From the NCBI RefSeq assembly GCF_020091405.1, contig NZ_CP081903.1, positions 2,914,501-2,978,500 of the forward strand: a DNA stretch of 64,000 nucleotides, read 5' to 3'. The DNA is from Bacteroides cellulosilyticus (GTDB taxonomy: Bacteria; Bacteroidota; Bacteroidia; Bacteroidales; Bacteroidaceae). The notes beneath the pieces were generated by a model. The model was given only the letters and a program-made list of their open reading frames with translations. It did no database searches and was not told the origin of the DNA. How positions within the stretch are numbered: position 1 is the first letter of the stretch; each line of letters opens with the position of its first letter. The translations under genes and the position numbers were made by a program. Below are positions 29,969 through 38,090 of this stretch, one piece after another.

Positions 29969-31408
29969 GTGATTGACTGGAACTATATACTAAACCAAGT
30001 AGCTACCGTCGCCTTTGATATTATTTACTTTGGCGCTATCATCGGAACAATTGTTGTCATCATTCTCGACAATCGTAATCCGGTGAAGACACTGGCATGG
30101 ATATTGGTATTGATGTTTCTGCCTGTTGTGGGACTGGTCTTTTACTTCTTTTTCGGGCGTAGCCGGAGGCGCGAGCGAATAATAGAGCAGAAGATTTATA
30201 ACCGTCTGTTGAATAAACCGATGGTGGAATACCTGGCGCAGGATGCCACTACCTTGCCTATAGCTTATAGCCGGCTCATTTCTTTATTTCGCAATACAAC
30301 CCAGGCGTTTCCTTTTGACGGCAACCGTGTAGAGACTTATACCAGCGGTGCTTCCATGCTGCAATCTCTGTTGCGGGAACTGGCTAAAGCCCGGCAACAT
30401 ATCCATATTGAATTTTATATTTTTGAGGATGATGCCATCGGGCGAATGGTGCGGGATGTACTGATAGAGAAAGTACGGGCGGGCGTTGAAGTGCGTGTCA
30501 TCTATGATGATGTAGGATGCTGGCATGTGCCCAACCGTTTCTATGATGAAATGCGTTCGGCAGGTATCGAGGTACGCAGCTTTCTGAAAGTACGTTTCCC
30601 CCTGTTCACCAGCAAAGTGAACTATCGCAACCACCGTAAGATTGTTGTGATTGACGGGCGAATCGGTTTTGTGGGTGGGATGAATCTGGCAGAACGCTAT
30701 ATGCGCGGGTTTTCATGGGGCATTTGGCGCGATACGCATCTTTTATTGGAAGGCAAAGCCGTGCATGGCTTGCAGACCGCTTTCTTGCTCGACTGGTATT
30801 TTGTAGACCGTACTTTGATCAGTGCCTCCCGTTATTTTCCGAAGATGGAGGCATCGGGTAATTCGTTAGTACAGATTGTGACGAGTGATCCTATCGGTCC
30901 CTGGAAAGAAATTATGCAAGGATTGAGTATGGCTATTTCCGGTGCGAAGAAATATTTCTATATACAGACCCCTTACTTCTTGCCTACGGAACAGATACTG
31001 GCTGCCATGCAAACGGCTGCATTGGCAGGAGTTGATGTTCGCCTGATGCTGCCCTTGCGTGCGGACAATCGCCTTACGCATTTAGGTTCTTGTTCCTATC
31101 TGGCAGATGTATTGCAGGCTGGTGTGAAAGTTTATTTTTATAAGATAGGTTTTCTGCATTCCAAACTGATGGTGTCGGATGATGAACTTACTACTGTTGG
31201 CTCTACCAATGTGGACTTCCGCAGCTTCGAGCATAATTTTGAGGTGAACGCTTTTATTTATGATACTGAAACTGCATTGCAAATGCGTGAAATCTTTCTT
31301 CAGGATCAACGCGAGTGTGTACAGGTCTTTCTTAAAAACTGGGTGAAGCGTCCCTGGTGGCGGAAAGCTGCCGAGAGTGTGGTGCGACTGATGGCACCGC
31401 TTTTATAA
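29969..31408 (+). CDS. cls: Cardiolipin synthase (phospholipase D type)
   Basis: 479 residues from a GTG at 29969; the next in-frame ATG is far inside the membrane domain, so GTG is preferred. Two membrane segments (about 15-35 and 42-62) are followed by two PLD domains. The HKD motifs are HRKIVVIDGRIGFVGG (about 219) and HSKLMVSDDELTTVGSTN (about 397). It joins two phosphatidylglycerol molecules into cardiolipin at the inner membrane. The length is standard. The -7 promoter box only six bases upstream suggests a leaderless or nearly leaderless mRNA. Confidence 0.95.
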   Translation: MIDWNYILNQVATVAFDIIYFGAIIGTIVVIILDNRNPVKTLAWILVLMFLPVVGLVFYFFFGRSRRRERIIEQKIYNRLLNKPMVEYLAQDATTLPIAYSRLISLFRNTTQAFPFDGNRVETYTSGASMLQSLLRELAKARQHIHIEFYIFEDDAIGRMVRDVLIEKVRAGVEVRVIYDDVGCWHVPNRFYDEMRSAGIEVRSFLKVRFPLFTSKVNYRNHRKIVVIDGRIGFVGGMNLAERYMRGFSWGIWRDTHLLLEGKAVHGLQTAFLLDWYFVDRTLISASRYFPKMEASGNSLVQIVTSDPIGPWKEIMQGLSMAISGAKKYFYIQTPYFLPTEQILAAMQTAALAGVDVRLMLPLRADNRLTHLGSCSYLADVLQAGVKVYFYKIGFLHSKLMVSDDELTTVGSTNVDFRSFEHNFEVNAFIYDTETALQMREIFLQDQRECVQVFLKNWVKRPWWRKAAESVVRLMAPLL

Positions 31409-31420
31409 TGAAGAATGAAA

Positions 31421-31480
31421 AATGAAGAATGAAGAATTACCATGCGGCATCATTGCGCAGCTAATTCTTCATTCTTCATT
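31421..31480. terminator. Perfect 19 bp inverted repeat, bidirectional terminator
   Basis: 31421-31439 (starting AATGAAGAATGAAG) is the exact reverse complement of 31462-31480. It lies between the convergent cls and rsmD genes. Confidence 0.8.
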
Positions 31481-31490
31481 CTTTTATTTT

Positions 31491-32024
31491 TCATTTAAAT
31501 ATCGAGAAGTTCACACTGCCATATACCCGTCTCTCTACAAAGTTCGGATGATCTTCGAAGTTATCTTTCTTTCCATGTTCCAATACAAGCAAGCCTTCCT
31601 CTTTCAAGAGATTGTTTTCGAAGATAAGATTAGGAATGGTTTCCAATCCCTGCAATTCGTACGGAGGATCGGCAAAGATAAAATCGAACTGTTCACGTCC
31701 TCCTTTGATGAATTTGAATACATCGCCACGGATAGGGATACATTTATCGGTCTTTACCTCTTGCATTATCTTACAGATGAAAGCATGGTGGTCCCGGTCC
31801 TTTTCAACGCTGATTACGCGGTCGCAACCCCGTGATACCAGTTCGATGCTGATGCTGCCGGTTCCTGCAAAGAGATCGAGTGCGGATACTCCGTCCTCAA
31901 AATCCAGATAATTGGCAAGTACATTGAACAGATTCTCTTTGGCAAAATCCGTTGTGGGCCGTGCCTTGAAAGTACGGGGCACGTCAAATCTTCTTCTTTT
32001 ATATATTCCGCTGATTACTCGCAT
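31491..32024 (-). CDS. rsmD: 16S rRNA (guanine966-N2)-methyltransferase
   Basis: 177 residues. RVISGIYKRRRFDVP at the start, the SAM-binding motif LDLFAGTGSISIELVSRG (about 48-65) and the catalytic DPPYEL motif (about 118-123) identify RsmD. It methylates G966 in 16S rRNA during small-subunit assembly. Its start overlaps the end of the DUF3822 gene by 10 bases, a pairing commonly seen in Bacteroides, so the two are translated as a unit. Confidence 0.95.
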   Translation of the reverse strand: MRVISGIYKRRRFDVPRTFKARPTTDFAKENLFNVLANYLDFEDGVSALDLFAGTGSISIELVSRGCDRVISVEKDRDHHAFICKIMQEVKTDKCIPIRGDVFKFIKGGREQFDFIFADPPYELQGLETIPNLIFENNLLKEEGLLVLEHGKKDNFEDHPNFVERRVYGSVNFSIFK

Positions 32025-32794
32025 GTGGTTATTGCTTGTAGGTCGAGGTTAGTGGCAGGGTTCATGATGAATACCTGCCGGATGAATTTTCGTAGTTCAC
32101 TGAGCAAAGCTTCTTTGTCGGACAATTCACCGGTGAGGTGCATTTCGTCACGTTCCTGTTCAAAGCCGAGTTGCTTCCATATATATAATAGGTAATAGAT
32201 GCGGTCCGCTGTCTGTTTGCATTCAAAAGAGTTGGCAAGCAACAGGTGATTGCGGTCGTAGCAATACAGGTCGGCGGCATCTTTCCGCAGATGCACGTAC
32301 ATTTTCCGGCTGTTGCCCAGGCGACTTTTGCTGGAGAAATGTTCGATGAACGAACTTGCCTGTGAATAAAATCTTACATCGGGATATTGTTCGCACAGGA
32401 AAGAACGGGCACTCTTGTCCATACTGAACAATACTACGGCATTATTCTTCCGCAGAATGTTGTATTGCACAATTTCGTTTTCCCGCTTCGGGTGGTTATG
32501 ATAAAAAAGTGTTTCCGTCTGTTCGTCTTCAAAGAACTCCAGCGGCACGAGGGTAAAGCGCTTGTCCGCCATGAGTATATTTACCCGGCGATAAGGGTGT
32601 TTAAGCCATTCCACTTCACGGAAAGTCTGTTTTAGATTGGCTGTGAGGGAGAGTGATTCTTCTACTTTCCGGTCAAAGAAAGAGAGCTCGCCTTCACCTA
32701 GAGGGTTGAATACAGAAAAAGAAAATCCATCCGCACTGAGGCGGATGGATAACGTATATTGTTCCGATTTACTAAAGTCAATCGTTTCTATCAT
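32015..32794 (-). CDS. DUF3822 family protein
   Basis: 259 residues starting MIETIDFSKSEQYTLSIRL. The pattern (LSADGFSFSVFNP, LVPLEFFEDEQTE, HLRKDAADLYCYDRNHLLLANSFEC) fits DUF3822, an actin/ASKHA-like fold of unknown role encoded beside rsmD in Bacteroidales. The 10 base overlap with rsmD supports a shared operon. No catalytic residues can be named. Confidence 0.85.
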   Translation of the reverse strand: MIETIDFSKSEQYTLSIRLSADGFSFSVFNPLGEGELSFFDRKVEESLSLTANLKQTFREVEWLKHPYRRVNILMADKRFTLVPLEFFEDEQTETLFYHNHPKRENEIVQYNILRKNNAVVLFSMDKSARSFLCEQYPDVRFYSQASSFIEHFSSKSRLGNSRKMYVHLRKDAADLYCYDRNHLLLANSFECKQTADRIYYLLYIWKQLGFEQERDEMHLTGELSDKEALLSELRKFIRQVFIMNPATNLDLQAITTCE

Positions 32795-32814
32795 ACAGTG
32801 TTGCGGATAGGGAA

Positions 32815-33501
32815 TTATTCCCAGTTACCTGCGTTATTGTTAGCAGTTTCCAAGCTACCGATCATCAGACCGCAGTATTTACCCAACTTAGTTTGTACGT
32901 CTTTCATGTTAGCAATTTCTTGCTTGTCCAGACCACCCAGGTAAGTTTCATACGGAGTCTTAACTTCGAGCAGACAGAAAGGAGCACCGGATTTAGCTGT
33001 ATCGTTCTTGATAGCCATTTCGAATTGTGCGCCGCCACCGTAAGGAACATATCTCATGGAATCAGGATTGAAACCTTTGGGGAATATTGTATCCAATACT
33101 GCAACCCACATGGTGTCACGCTTGAAGTTTTCCAAGCCTGCTTTCTTTACTTCATCGTATTTGCCGGTTTTCTTAGCTTTGTTGATAATGGCAATAGCTT
33201 TTCTTTCTGTCATACCGTCTTCCAACTGCTTGTCATTCAATTCACCTTGTTTGAAGATGAACGGCAACTTCTGATTTTTAACGAAGTCAATCAAAGTGTC
33301 GAAACTTGCCGTGTACTGTTGGTGGTTCAAATTACGATACTCCTGCTGTGCTTTACGGATGTCCATTAAGCGGGCAATAACTGCCTTCTCTCTGTGCTTT
33401 CTAGCCTTTTCGAAATTAATAGGACCCATAACGCTGGTATAGCAGATGTAGATCAGTACCACTGCACACAAGCCTAAAACGATATTAAATACTGTTTTCA
33501 T
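32815..33501 (-). CDS. Membrane-anchored hypothetical protein, 228 residues
   Basis: It has a single N-terminal hydrophobic segment (about 4-27, VFNIVLGLCAVVLIYICY) and then a soluble, charged region. Residues 35-60 (REKAVIARLMDIRKAQQEYRNLN) resemble the helix of type II pseudopilins, but no prepilin peptidase site is seen. The rest contains FPKGFNPDSMRYVPYGGGAQFEM. It is common in Bacteroides as a protein of unknown function. It lies 20 bases upstream of the DUF3822 gene and is probably in the same operon. It probably sits in the inner membrane with a periplasmic body. Confidence 0.7.
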   Translation of the reverse strand: MKTVFNIVLGLCAVVLIYICYTSVMGPINFEKARKHREKAVIARLMDIRKAQQEYRNLNHQQYTASFDTLIDFVKNQKLPFIFKQGELNDKQLEDGMTERKAIAIINKAKKTGKYDEVKKAGLENFKRDTMWVAVLDTIFPKGFNPDSMRYVPYGGGAQFEMAIKNDTAKSGAPFCLLEVKTPYETYLGGLDKQEIANMKDVQTKLGKYCGLMIGSLETANNNAGNWE

Positions 33502-33596
33502 GATAAATATGTTTTTTAGTTGTTATATTCGTACCGCAAAAATAAAATAAATAATTCTAATGGCGATAGTTCCTGTAACTTTTTTCTATTACAAAA

Positions 33597-35015
33597 ATGA
33601 TAAATAACTATTTAGAAACGCAAATTAAGGAAAATTTTCCTTATGAACCAACTTTTGAGCAAGAAATAGTACTAAAATCATTAGCTGCCTTCTTGTTATC
33701 TCCCCGTAATGATGCGGTTTTTGTGCTGCGCGGATATGCTGGTACAGGAAAAACTTCGCTGGTCGGAGCGCTGGTACGGACATTGGATAAGTTGCAACAG
33801 AAGTCAATTCTGTTGGCTCCTACGGGGCGGGCGGCGAAAGTCTTTTCGGCTTATGCGGGGCATCCGGCGTTTACTATTCACAAAAAGATTTACCGTCAGC
33901 AGTCTTTCTCCAATGAGGTGAGTAACTTCTCTGTAAACGATAATTTGACTACTCATACCTTATATATAGTGGATGAGGCTTCGATGATTTCGAACGAGGG
34001 GTTATCCGGTGCTGTGTTTGGTACAGGGCGTTTGCTGGACGATTTGATACAGTTTGTTTATTCCGGTACAGGATGTCGATTGATACTGATGGGGGATACG
34101 GCGCAGCTTCCTCCGGTGGGTGAAGAACAGAGTCCTGCCTTGTTTGCCGAGGCATTGAAAGGTTATGGGCTGGAGGTGATAGAGGTAGATTTGACGCAGG
34201 TAGTACGTCAGGTGCAGGACTCCGGTATATTATGGAATGCTACCCAGTTGCGCCAACTTATAGCTGAAGATGCCTGCGAGAGTCTGCCAAAGATAAAGGT
34301 ATCGGGGTTCGCTGATATAAAGGTAGTTCCGGGCGATGAACTGATAGATACGCTGAGTACTTGTTACGACCGTGACGGGATGGATGAGACCATTGTCGTA
34401 TGCCGTTCCAATAAGCGTGCGAATATCTATAATAATGGTATACGCGCGCAAATCCTTTGGCGGGAAGATGAATTGAACACGGGCGACTTGCTGATGGTAG
34501 CAAAGAATAATTACTACTGGACTGAGAAAAGTAAAGAAATGGATTTCATTGCCAATGGTGAGATAGCTGTTCTTCACCGGATGCGTCGTACACGTGAGTT
34601 GTATGGTTTCCGTTTTGCGGAAGTTCTGCTCACTTTTCCTGATTACGGGGATTTTGAACTGGAAGTTAATCTATTGTTAGATACTTTGCATAGTGATGCG
34701 CCGGCTTTGCCTAAAGCGGATAATGACAGGCTGTTTTATGCTGTGCTCGAAGATTATGCTGACATTCCTGTAAAGCGCGAACGGATGAAAAAGATGAAGG
34801 CTGATCCGCATTATAATGCTTTGCAAGTGAAGTATGCTTATGCCGTTACTTGCCATAAAGCGCAGGGTGGGCAATGGAAGAATGTATTTCTTGACCAGGG
34901 GTATATGACGGATGAATATCTGACACCGGATTATTTCCGCTGGTTATATACGGCTTTTACCCGTGCTACAGGTACTTTGTATCTGGTGAATTACCCGAAA
35001 GAACAAATCGTATAA
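33597..35015 (+). CDS. RecD-like SF1 DNA helicase
   Basis: 472 residues. Walker A is GYAGTGKTS (46-54), Walker B IVDEASM (about 122-128), and motif III MGDTAQLPPVG. The C-terminal UvrD_C_2 motif is YAVTCHKAQGGQW, and a C-terminal RWLYTAFTRAT block follows. This is the short RecD2/Dda-like helicase without RecBC partners, expected to unwind DNA 5' to 3' in repair. It is divergent from the preceding gene and stands alone. Confidence 0.92.
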   Translation: MINNYLETQIKENFPYEPTFEQEIVLKSLAAFLLSPRNDAVFVLRGYAGTGKTSLVGALVRTLDKLQQKSILLAPTGRAAKVFSAYAGHPAFTIHKKIYRQQSFSNEVSNFSVNDNLTTHTLYIVDEASMISNEGLSGAVFGTGRLLDDLIQFVYSGTGCRLILMGDTAQLPPVGEEQSPALFAEALKGYGLEVIEVDLTQVVRQVQDSGILWNATQLRQLIAEDACESLPKIKVSGFADIKVVPGDELIDTLSTCYDRDGMDETIVVCRSNKRANIYNNGIRAQILWREDELNTGDLLMVAKNNYYWTEKSKEMDFIANGEIAVLHRMRRTRELYGFRFAEVLLTFPDYGDFELEVNLLLDTLHSDAPALPKADNDRLFYAVLEDYADIPVKRERMKKMKADPHYNALQVKYAYAVTCHKAQGGQWKNVFLDQGYMTDEYLTPDYFRWLYTAFTRATGTLYLVNYPKEQIV

Positions 35016-35109
35016 ATAGCTGGGATTAAAAAAAATATCTGTTCGCATACAGTAATTAACTATTTACTGCATTTTCATTATACGAATCCGATATAAAAAG
35101 ACTAAAACA

Positions 35110-35937
35110 ATGAAACACATCTATTCTATTCTAATGTTGATTTCACTCTTGTTTGTGGGTACTGCATGCGAGGATGATTATCGTGATATGGTATTTTTTA
35201 CGGGAGATGCGCCTATTTACCAGATTGGGACTTGTGATAACCTGATCGGTTCCGTAAATCTCTATCTGAGTAAACCGGAAGGCATTATTGTCGGTGTGGA
35301 TGGAGGTGATGGCAACTATGCCATAATAAATGGTAACGATGCCGTGGTGACCGCTGCTTTTGTGAAAAATGAAAATGGCTATCAGCGCATATTGGTTACT
35401 CCTAAAGGAATAGGTGAGACTGCGATAACGGTAAAAGACGGTAGTGGTTCTTCGGCAATGCTGCGAGTGAAGGTAGACGAATGTGTGAAATTAGTTTGGT
35501 CTAAGGAGAAGGATGGTATTGTGGTTATTGGAGAAGCTACAGAAGAGCAAAAGAAGACTATAGCGGATGCATTCACTGATTTCTTTACCGTAAAGGTGGG
35601 AGGACGTTATGAGATGATACCGGATAATGAATCTGATTTGTGGGAAAAAGGAACCCTGCGTGTTCGTCCGGATGATTCTGCTATTGCCCCTTTAGTAGGA
35701 CAATATGAAATGGTTCCGGTTGTTGAAGGTGAAGCGGAACGTTTAGGCCTGCTATTTAAGTATAATGATGAAGAGCATCTTTATACTTTCAGTGGCCCCA
35801 GTCTTACCAGGACGTCTGTAATGGACTATATGGACTTTTGGGAAGATGTTACCGAAATCTGTCCGGTGGAAGTCCCGACAGGATGTAAAGTTTATCATGT
35901 GGAACGTCTAAAGCCACGTAATCAGAGTGGAGAATAA
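35110..35937 (+). CDS. Lipoprotein of unknown function
   Basis: 275 residues with a lipoprotein signal (LLFVGTACEDDY, cysteine at about 20). Residues about 45-125 look like a bacterial Ig-like domain (VDGGDGNYAIINGNDAVVTAAF ending in KDGSGSSAMLRVKVDEC). The C-terminal half is unrecognised (VPTGCKVYHVERLKP). The acidic stretch after the lipid-bearing cysteine could act as a surface export signal in Bacteroidetes. No partner genes are adjacent. Confidence 0.75.
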   Translation: MKHIYSILMLISLLFVGTACEDDYRDMVFFTGDAPIYQIGTCDNLIGSVNLYLSKPEGIIVGVDGGDGNYAIINGNDAVVTAAFVKNENGYQRILVTPKGIGETAITVKDGSGSSAMLRVKVDECVKLVWSKEKDGIVVIGEATEEQKKTIADAFTDFFTVKVGGRYEMIPDNESDLWEKGTLRVRPDDSAIAPLVGQYEMVPVVEGEAERLGLLFKYNDEEHLYTFSGPSLTRTSVMDYMDFWEDVTEICPVEVPTGCKVYHVERLKPRNQSGE

Positions 35938-35981
35938 TTGAAAAAGATATACTAATCTAACCTTTTTTGTCAAGAGAGAAT

Positions 35982-37331
35982 TTATGTATGTTTAATGGAA
36001 CGGGAGGGCTTCGGCTTTCCCGTTTCTAAATCTTCCAGAGAAAAGCCCTGGTATTCTATTTGATAATCTGTATATTTCTTGACTATCTCTGCCGCTTTAT
36101 TCTCTAAAATGTGTAGGTTGATTCGTTCTCTATTCCGCTTTACTTCTCCTATCAGTAGTCTCTTCTCAAAATCGTTCACGGCAATGATGTCTATTTCGTT
36201 TTCTCCTTTCCGGTCCCAGTAGCTTTGCACGTCTGAATAGGACTTTGATTCGGCCAGTAATTGCCGGAAATACTTTTCGAGTACATAGCCGCTATACGTT
36301 TCATAATCACGCTCTACTATTTGACGTACATAGTCCAAGTTTCCAATTTCTACCGCACTGCGATACTTATAGATGAAGCGGAACCAGAATTGCAGGAAGT
36401 TATCCACAATCCGGTATTTGTTGTTCCGGCTTCCTTCCTTAGCCATGAATGGGCGTACGCGACGGATGATGTTGTATTCGTTCTCTAACTTATCCAGATA
36501 GCCACCGATGGGCATGTTCAGTGTACTTTCAATATCTCCGCGCGCTGTCTTAGAAGAAGCAATCAGTGCAAGGATCGAGAAATAGTTGTTATAGTCTCTG
36601 CCGAACTCTTCTATCAGTACATCTTTACCTTCCTCCAGAAAGTAAGAACCGGGAGACAGTACCGCTTTTAATATTTTCTCTTTGGTGAATGCCTTGCGGA
36701 TGACCAGTTGCTCGATATATTTGGCCACACCACCGGTAAGCAGATAGAAAGCCAGCAGGTCTTCAGGCTTATAATCGGGATAATTATCGGTAAGGATTGC
36801 TTTCAGTGTACTGATTTCGAACGGATGAATATGCATCCGGGCAGTTGCTCTGCCATAGAGAGGTTCTTTCGAATTCTCGAATATTTGCTTCATCATTGAA
36901 TAGATAGAGCCGCAAATCACTAAATTTATCCGGCTTTCTTCTTTATTGGCATCCCAGATATTCTGCATATCACTGAACAGTGAGCGACTGATGTTCCTGA
37001 ATTCTTGAAATTCATCAATGATAAGTGTAAAATTCTTACGCTTGGAAAGTTGCATCAGTACTTTAAACAGTTGAGCGAAACTACTGAAACGACCGAAAGT
37101 CTCTCCCAGCTTTGCTTCTATCTCTTCCGTGAATTCCTCACAGAGCAATATTTCGTTTTTCCGCCCGATAAAGAAATAAAGCACCGGCGTTGCGATGAAA
37201 GCATTCCGCAATAACGTTGTTTTTCCTACACGTCTGCGTCCCACCATCATTGTCATTTGTGCCGATTCGGCGGACATTGCTTCAATTTCCCGCAGGATTT
37301 CCAGTTCCTGCACTCTATCGTAGAATTTCAT
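35982..37331 (-). CDS. P-loop ATPase with C-terminal DUF234/PD-(D/E)XK-like domain
   Basis: 449 residues. Walker A is GRRRVGKTTL (about 31-40) and the Walker B-like motif is LIIDEFQEF (about 102-110). A winged-helix part follows near 250-300. The C-terminal DUF234 domain shows GENEIDIIAVND ... LLIGEVKRN, a nuclease-like Glu-x-Asp / Glu-x-Lys pattern. These archaeal-type ATPases are widespread in Bacteroides, often many copies per genome. Their function is unknown, possibly linked to defence or mobile DNA. It is monocistronic. The 750 bp region upstream is full of palindromes and gene debris. Confidence 0.88.
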   Translation of the reverse strand: MKFYDRVQELEILREIEAMSAESAQMTMMVGRRRVGKTTLLRNAFIATPVLYFFIGRKNEILLCEEFTEEIEAKLGETFGRFSSFAQLFKVLMQLSKRKNFTLIIDEFQEFRNISRSLFSDMQNIWDANKEESRINLVICGSIYSMMKQIFENSKEPLYGRATARMHIHPFEISTLKAILTDNYPDYKPEDLLAFYLLTGGVAKYIEQLVIRKAFTKEKILKAVLSPGSYFLEEGKDVLIEEFGRDYNNYFSILALIASSKTARGDIESTLNMPIGGYLDKLENEYNIIRRVRPFMAKEGSRNNKYRIVDNFLQFWFRFIYKYRSAVEIGNLDYVRQIVERDYETYSGYVLEKYFRQLLAESKSYSDVQSYWDRKGENEIDIIAVNDFEKRLLIGEVKRNRERINLHILENKAAEIVKKYTDYQIEYQGFSLEDLETGKPKPSRSIKHT

Positions 37332-37613
37332 AATCTTCCTCCTTAATTTGCCTGATTAGCGCAACGGCGGTTACTGTAACCGTGGTTGCGCTAATGGCAA
37401 AGATAGGGATTGTGGAGAGATTGGCAAAGGAATTGCCGACTATTTTTTTAGTTGACATTTGGCGGCAATGATACTTCAGGCTAATTTAATTCTACGGGCT
37501 GAACTATTAGAACTATTTACGGGGAAAGTGATATTTATATACAAACCATTCTTTTATATAGGGATGACTTATTGCTGATAATCAAATGATTGCAAGATAC
37601 TGATTTCTTGTTT

Positions 37614-37677
37614 ACAAGGTATTAAGAGTTTGTCGACAAGGAGTTAACTTCTTGTAGACAAACTCTTAATACCTTGT
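37614..37677. repeat. Near-continuous 64 bp palindrome
   Basis: The perfect 21 bp arms 37614-37634 (starting ACAAGGTATTAAGAG) and 37657-37677 surround a centre that is itself nearly palindromic (ACAAGGAGTTAACTTCTTGT). No gene ends next to it, so a terminator role is not obvious. Confidence 0.85.
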
Positions 37678-37741
37678 AGGCGGGAAATAGGATGCTTTTT
37701 AGTTTCTTTACATAATGTCTGCAAAGGGGATTAAACGATTA

Positions 37742-37836
37742 CTATTGCAAGCATTCTTCCTTTAGAATGCGAGTGAATTTCTCTGCACCGACGTCGGAGA
37801 GATGGTTCACATCGAAAAAGTCGTCATAGAGCCGGT
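37742..37836 (-). pseudogene. C-terminal remnant of an SGNH/GDSL-like hydrolase
   Basis: About 31 codons read RLYDDFFDVNHLSDVGAEKF and on to KEECLQ before a TAG at 37744. The D-x-x-H pattern of DVNHLSDVGA is the last catalytic block of SGNH-type esterases. Nothing coding joins it upstream, where a G-run (about 37837-37843) begins. It is a decayed tail, not a working gene. Confidence 0.6.
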
Positions 37837-37998
37837 GGGGGGGCGGAACTACCCGGGCGTTTTATTTTCTCCGGTAGGAGAAAAGTTTTTTCCCAATAGG
37901 AGAAAAATAATTCAATAACCCGTTGGCGGAATTAATTCGTTTAAGTGACAAGTCGTTTTTTTAACGATACTAAAGATGTAGTCGCTTCAATAAATAAA

Positions 37999-38058
37999 AA
38001 GCTCCGCTTTCGACAGATTACAGGGCGTGCGCATTATAATCTGTCAAAAGCGGAGCTT
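37999..38058. terminator. Terminator downstream of alaS
   Basis: The long stem AAGCTCCGCTTT...ACAGATTA (37999-38020) pairs with TAATCTGT...AAAGCGGAGCTT (38037-38058) with one mismatched position, and ends in TATATT. Confidence 0.8.
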
Positions 38059-38090
38059 CTATATTAATTATGTATAAGCTGGAAAGCGAA

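Noticed and set aside
31422..31835. 137-codon plus-strand frame over rsmD
   Set aside because: Antisense to a well-supported rsmD gene with intact catalytic motifs.
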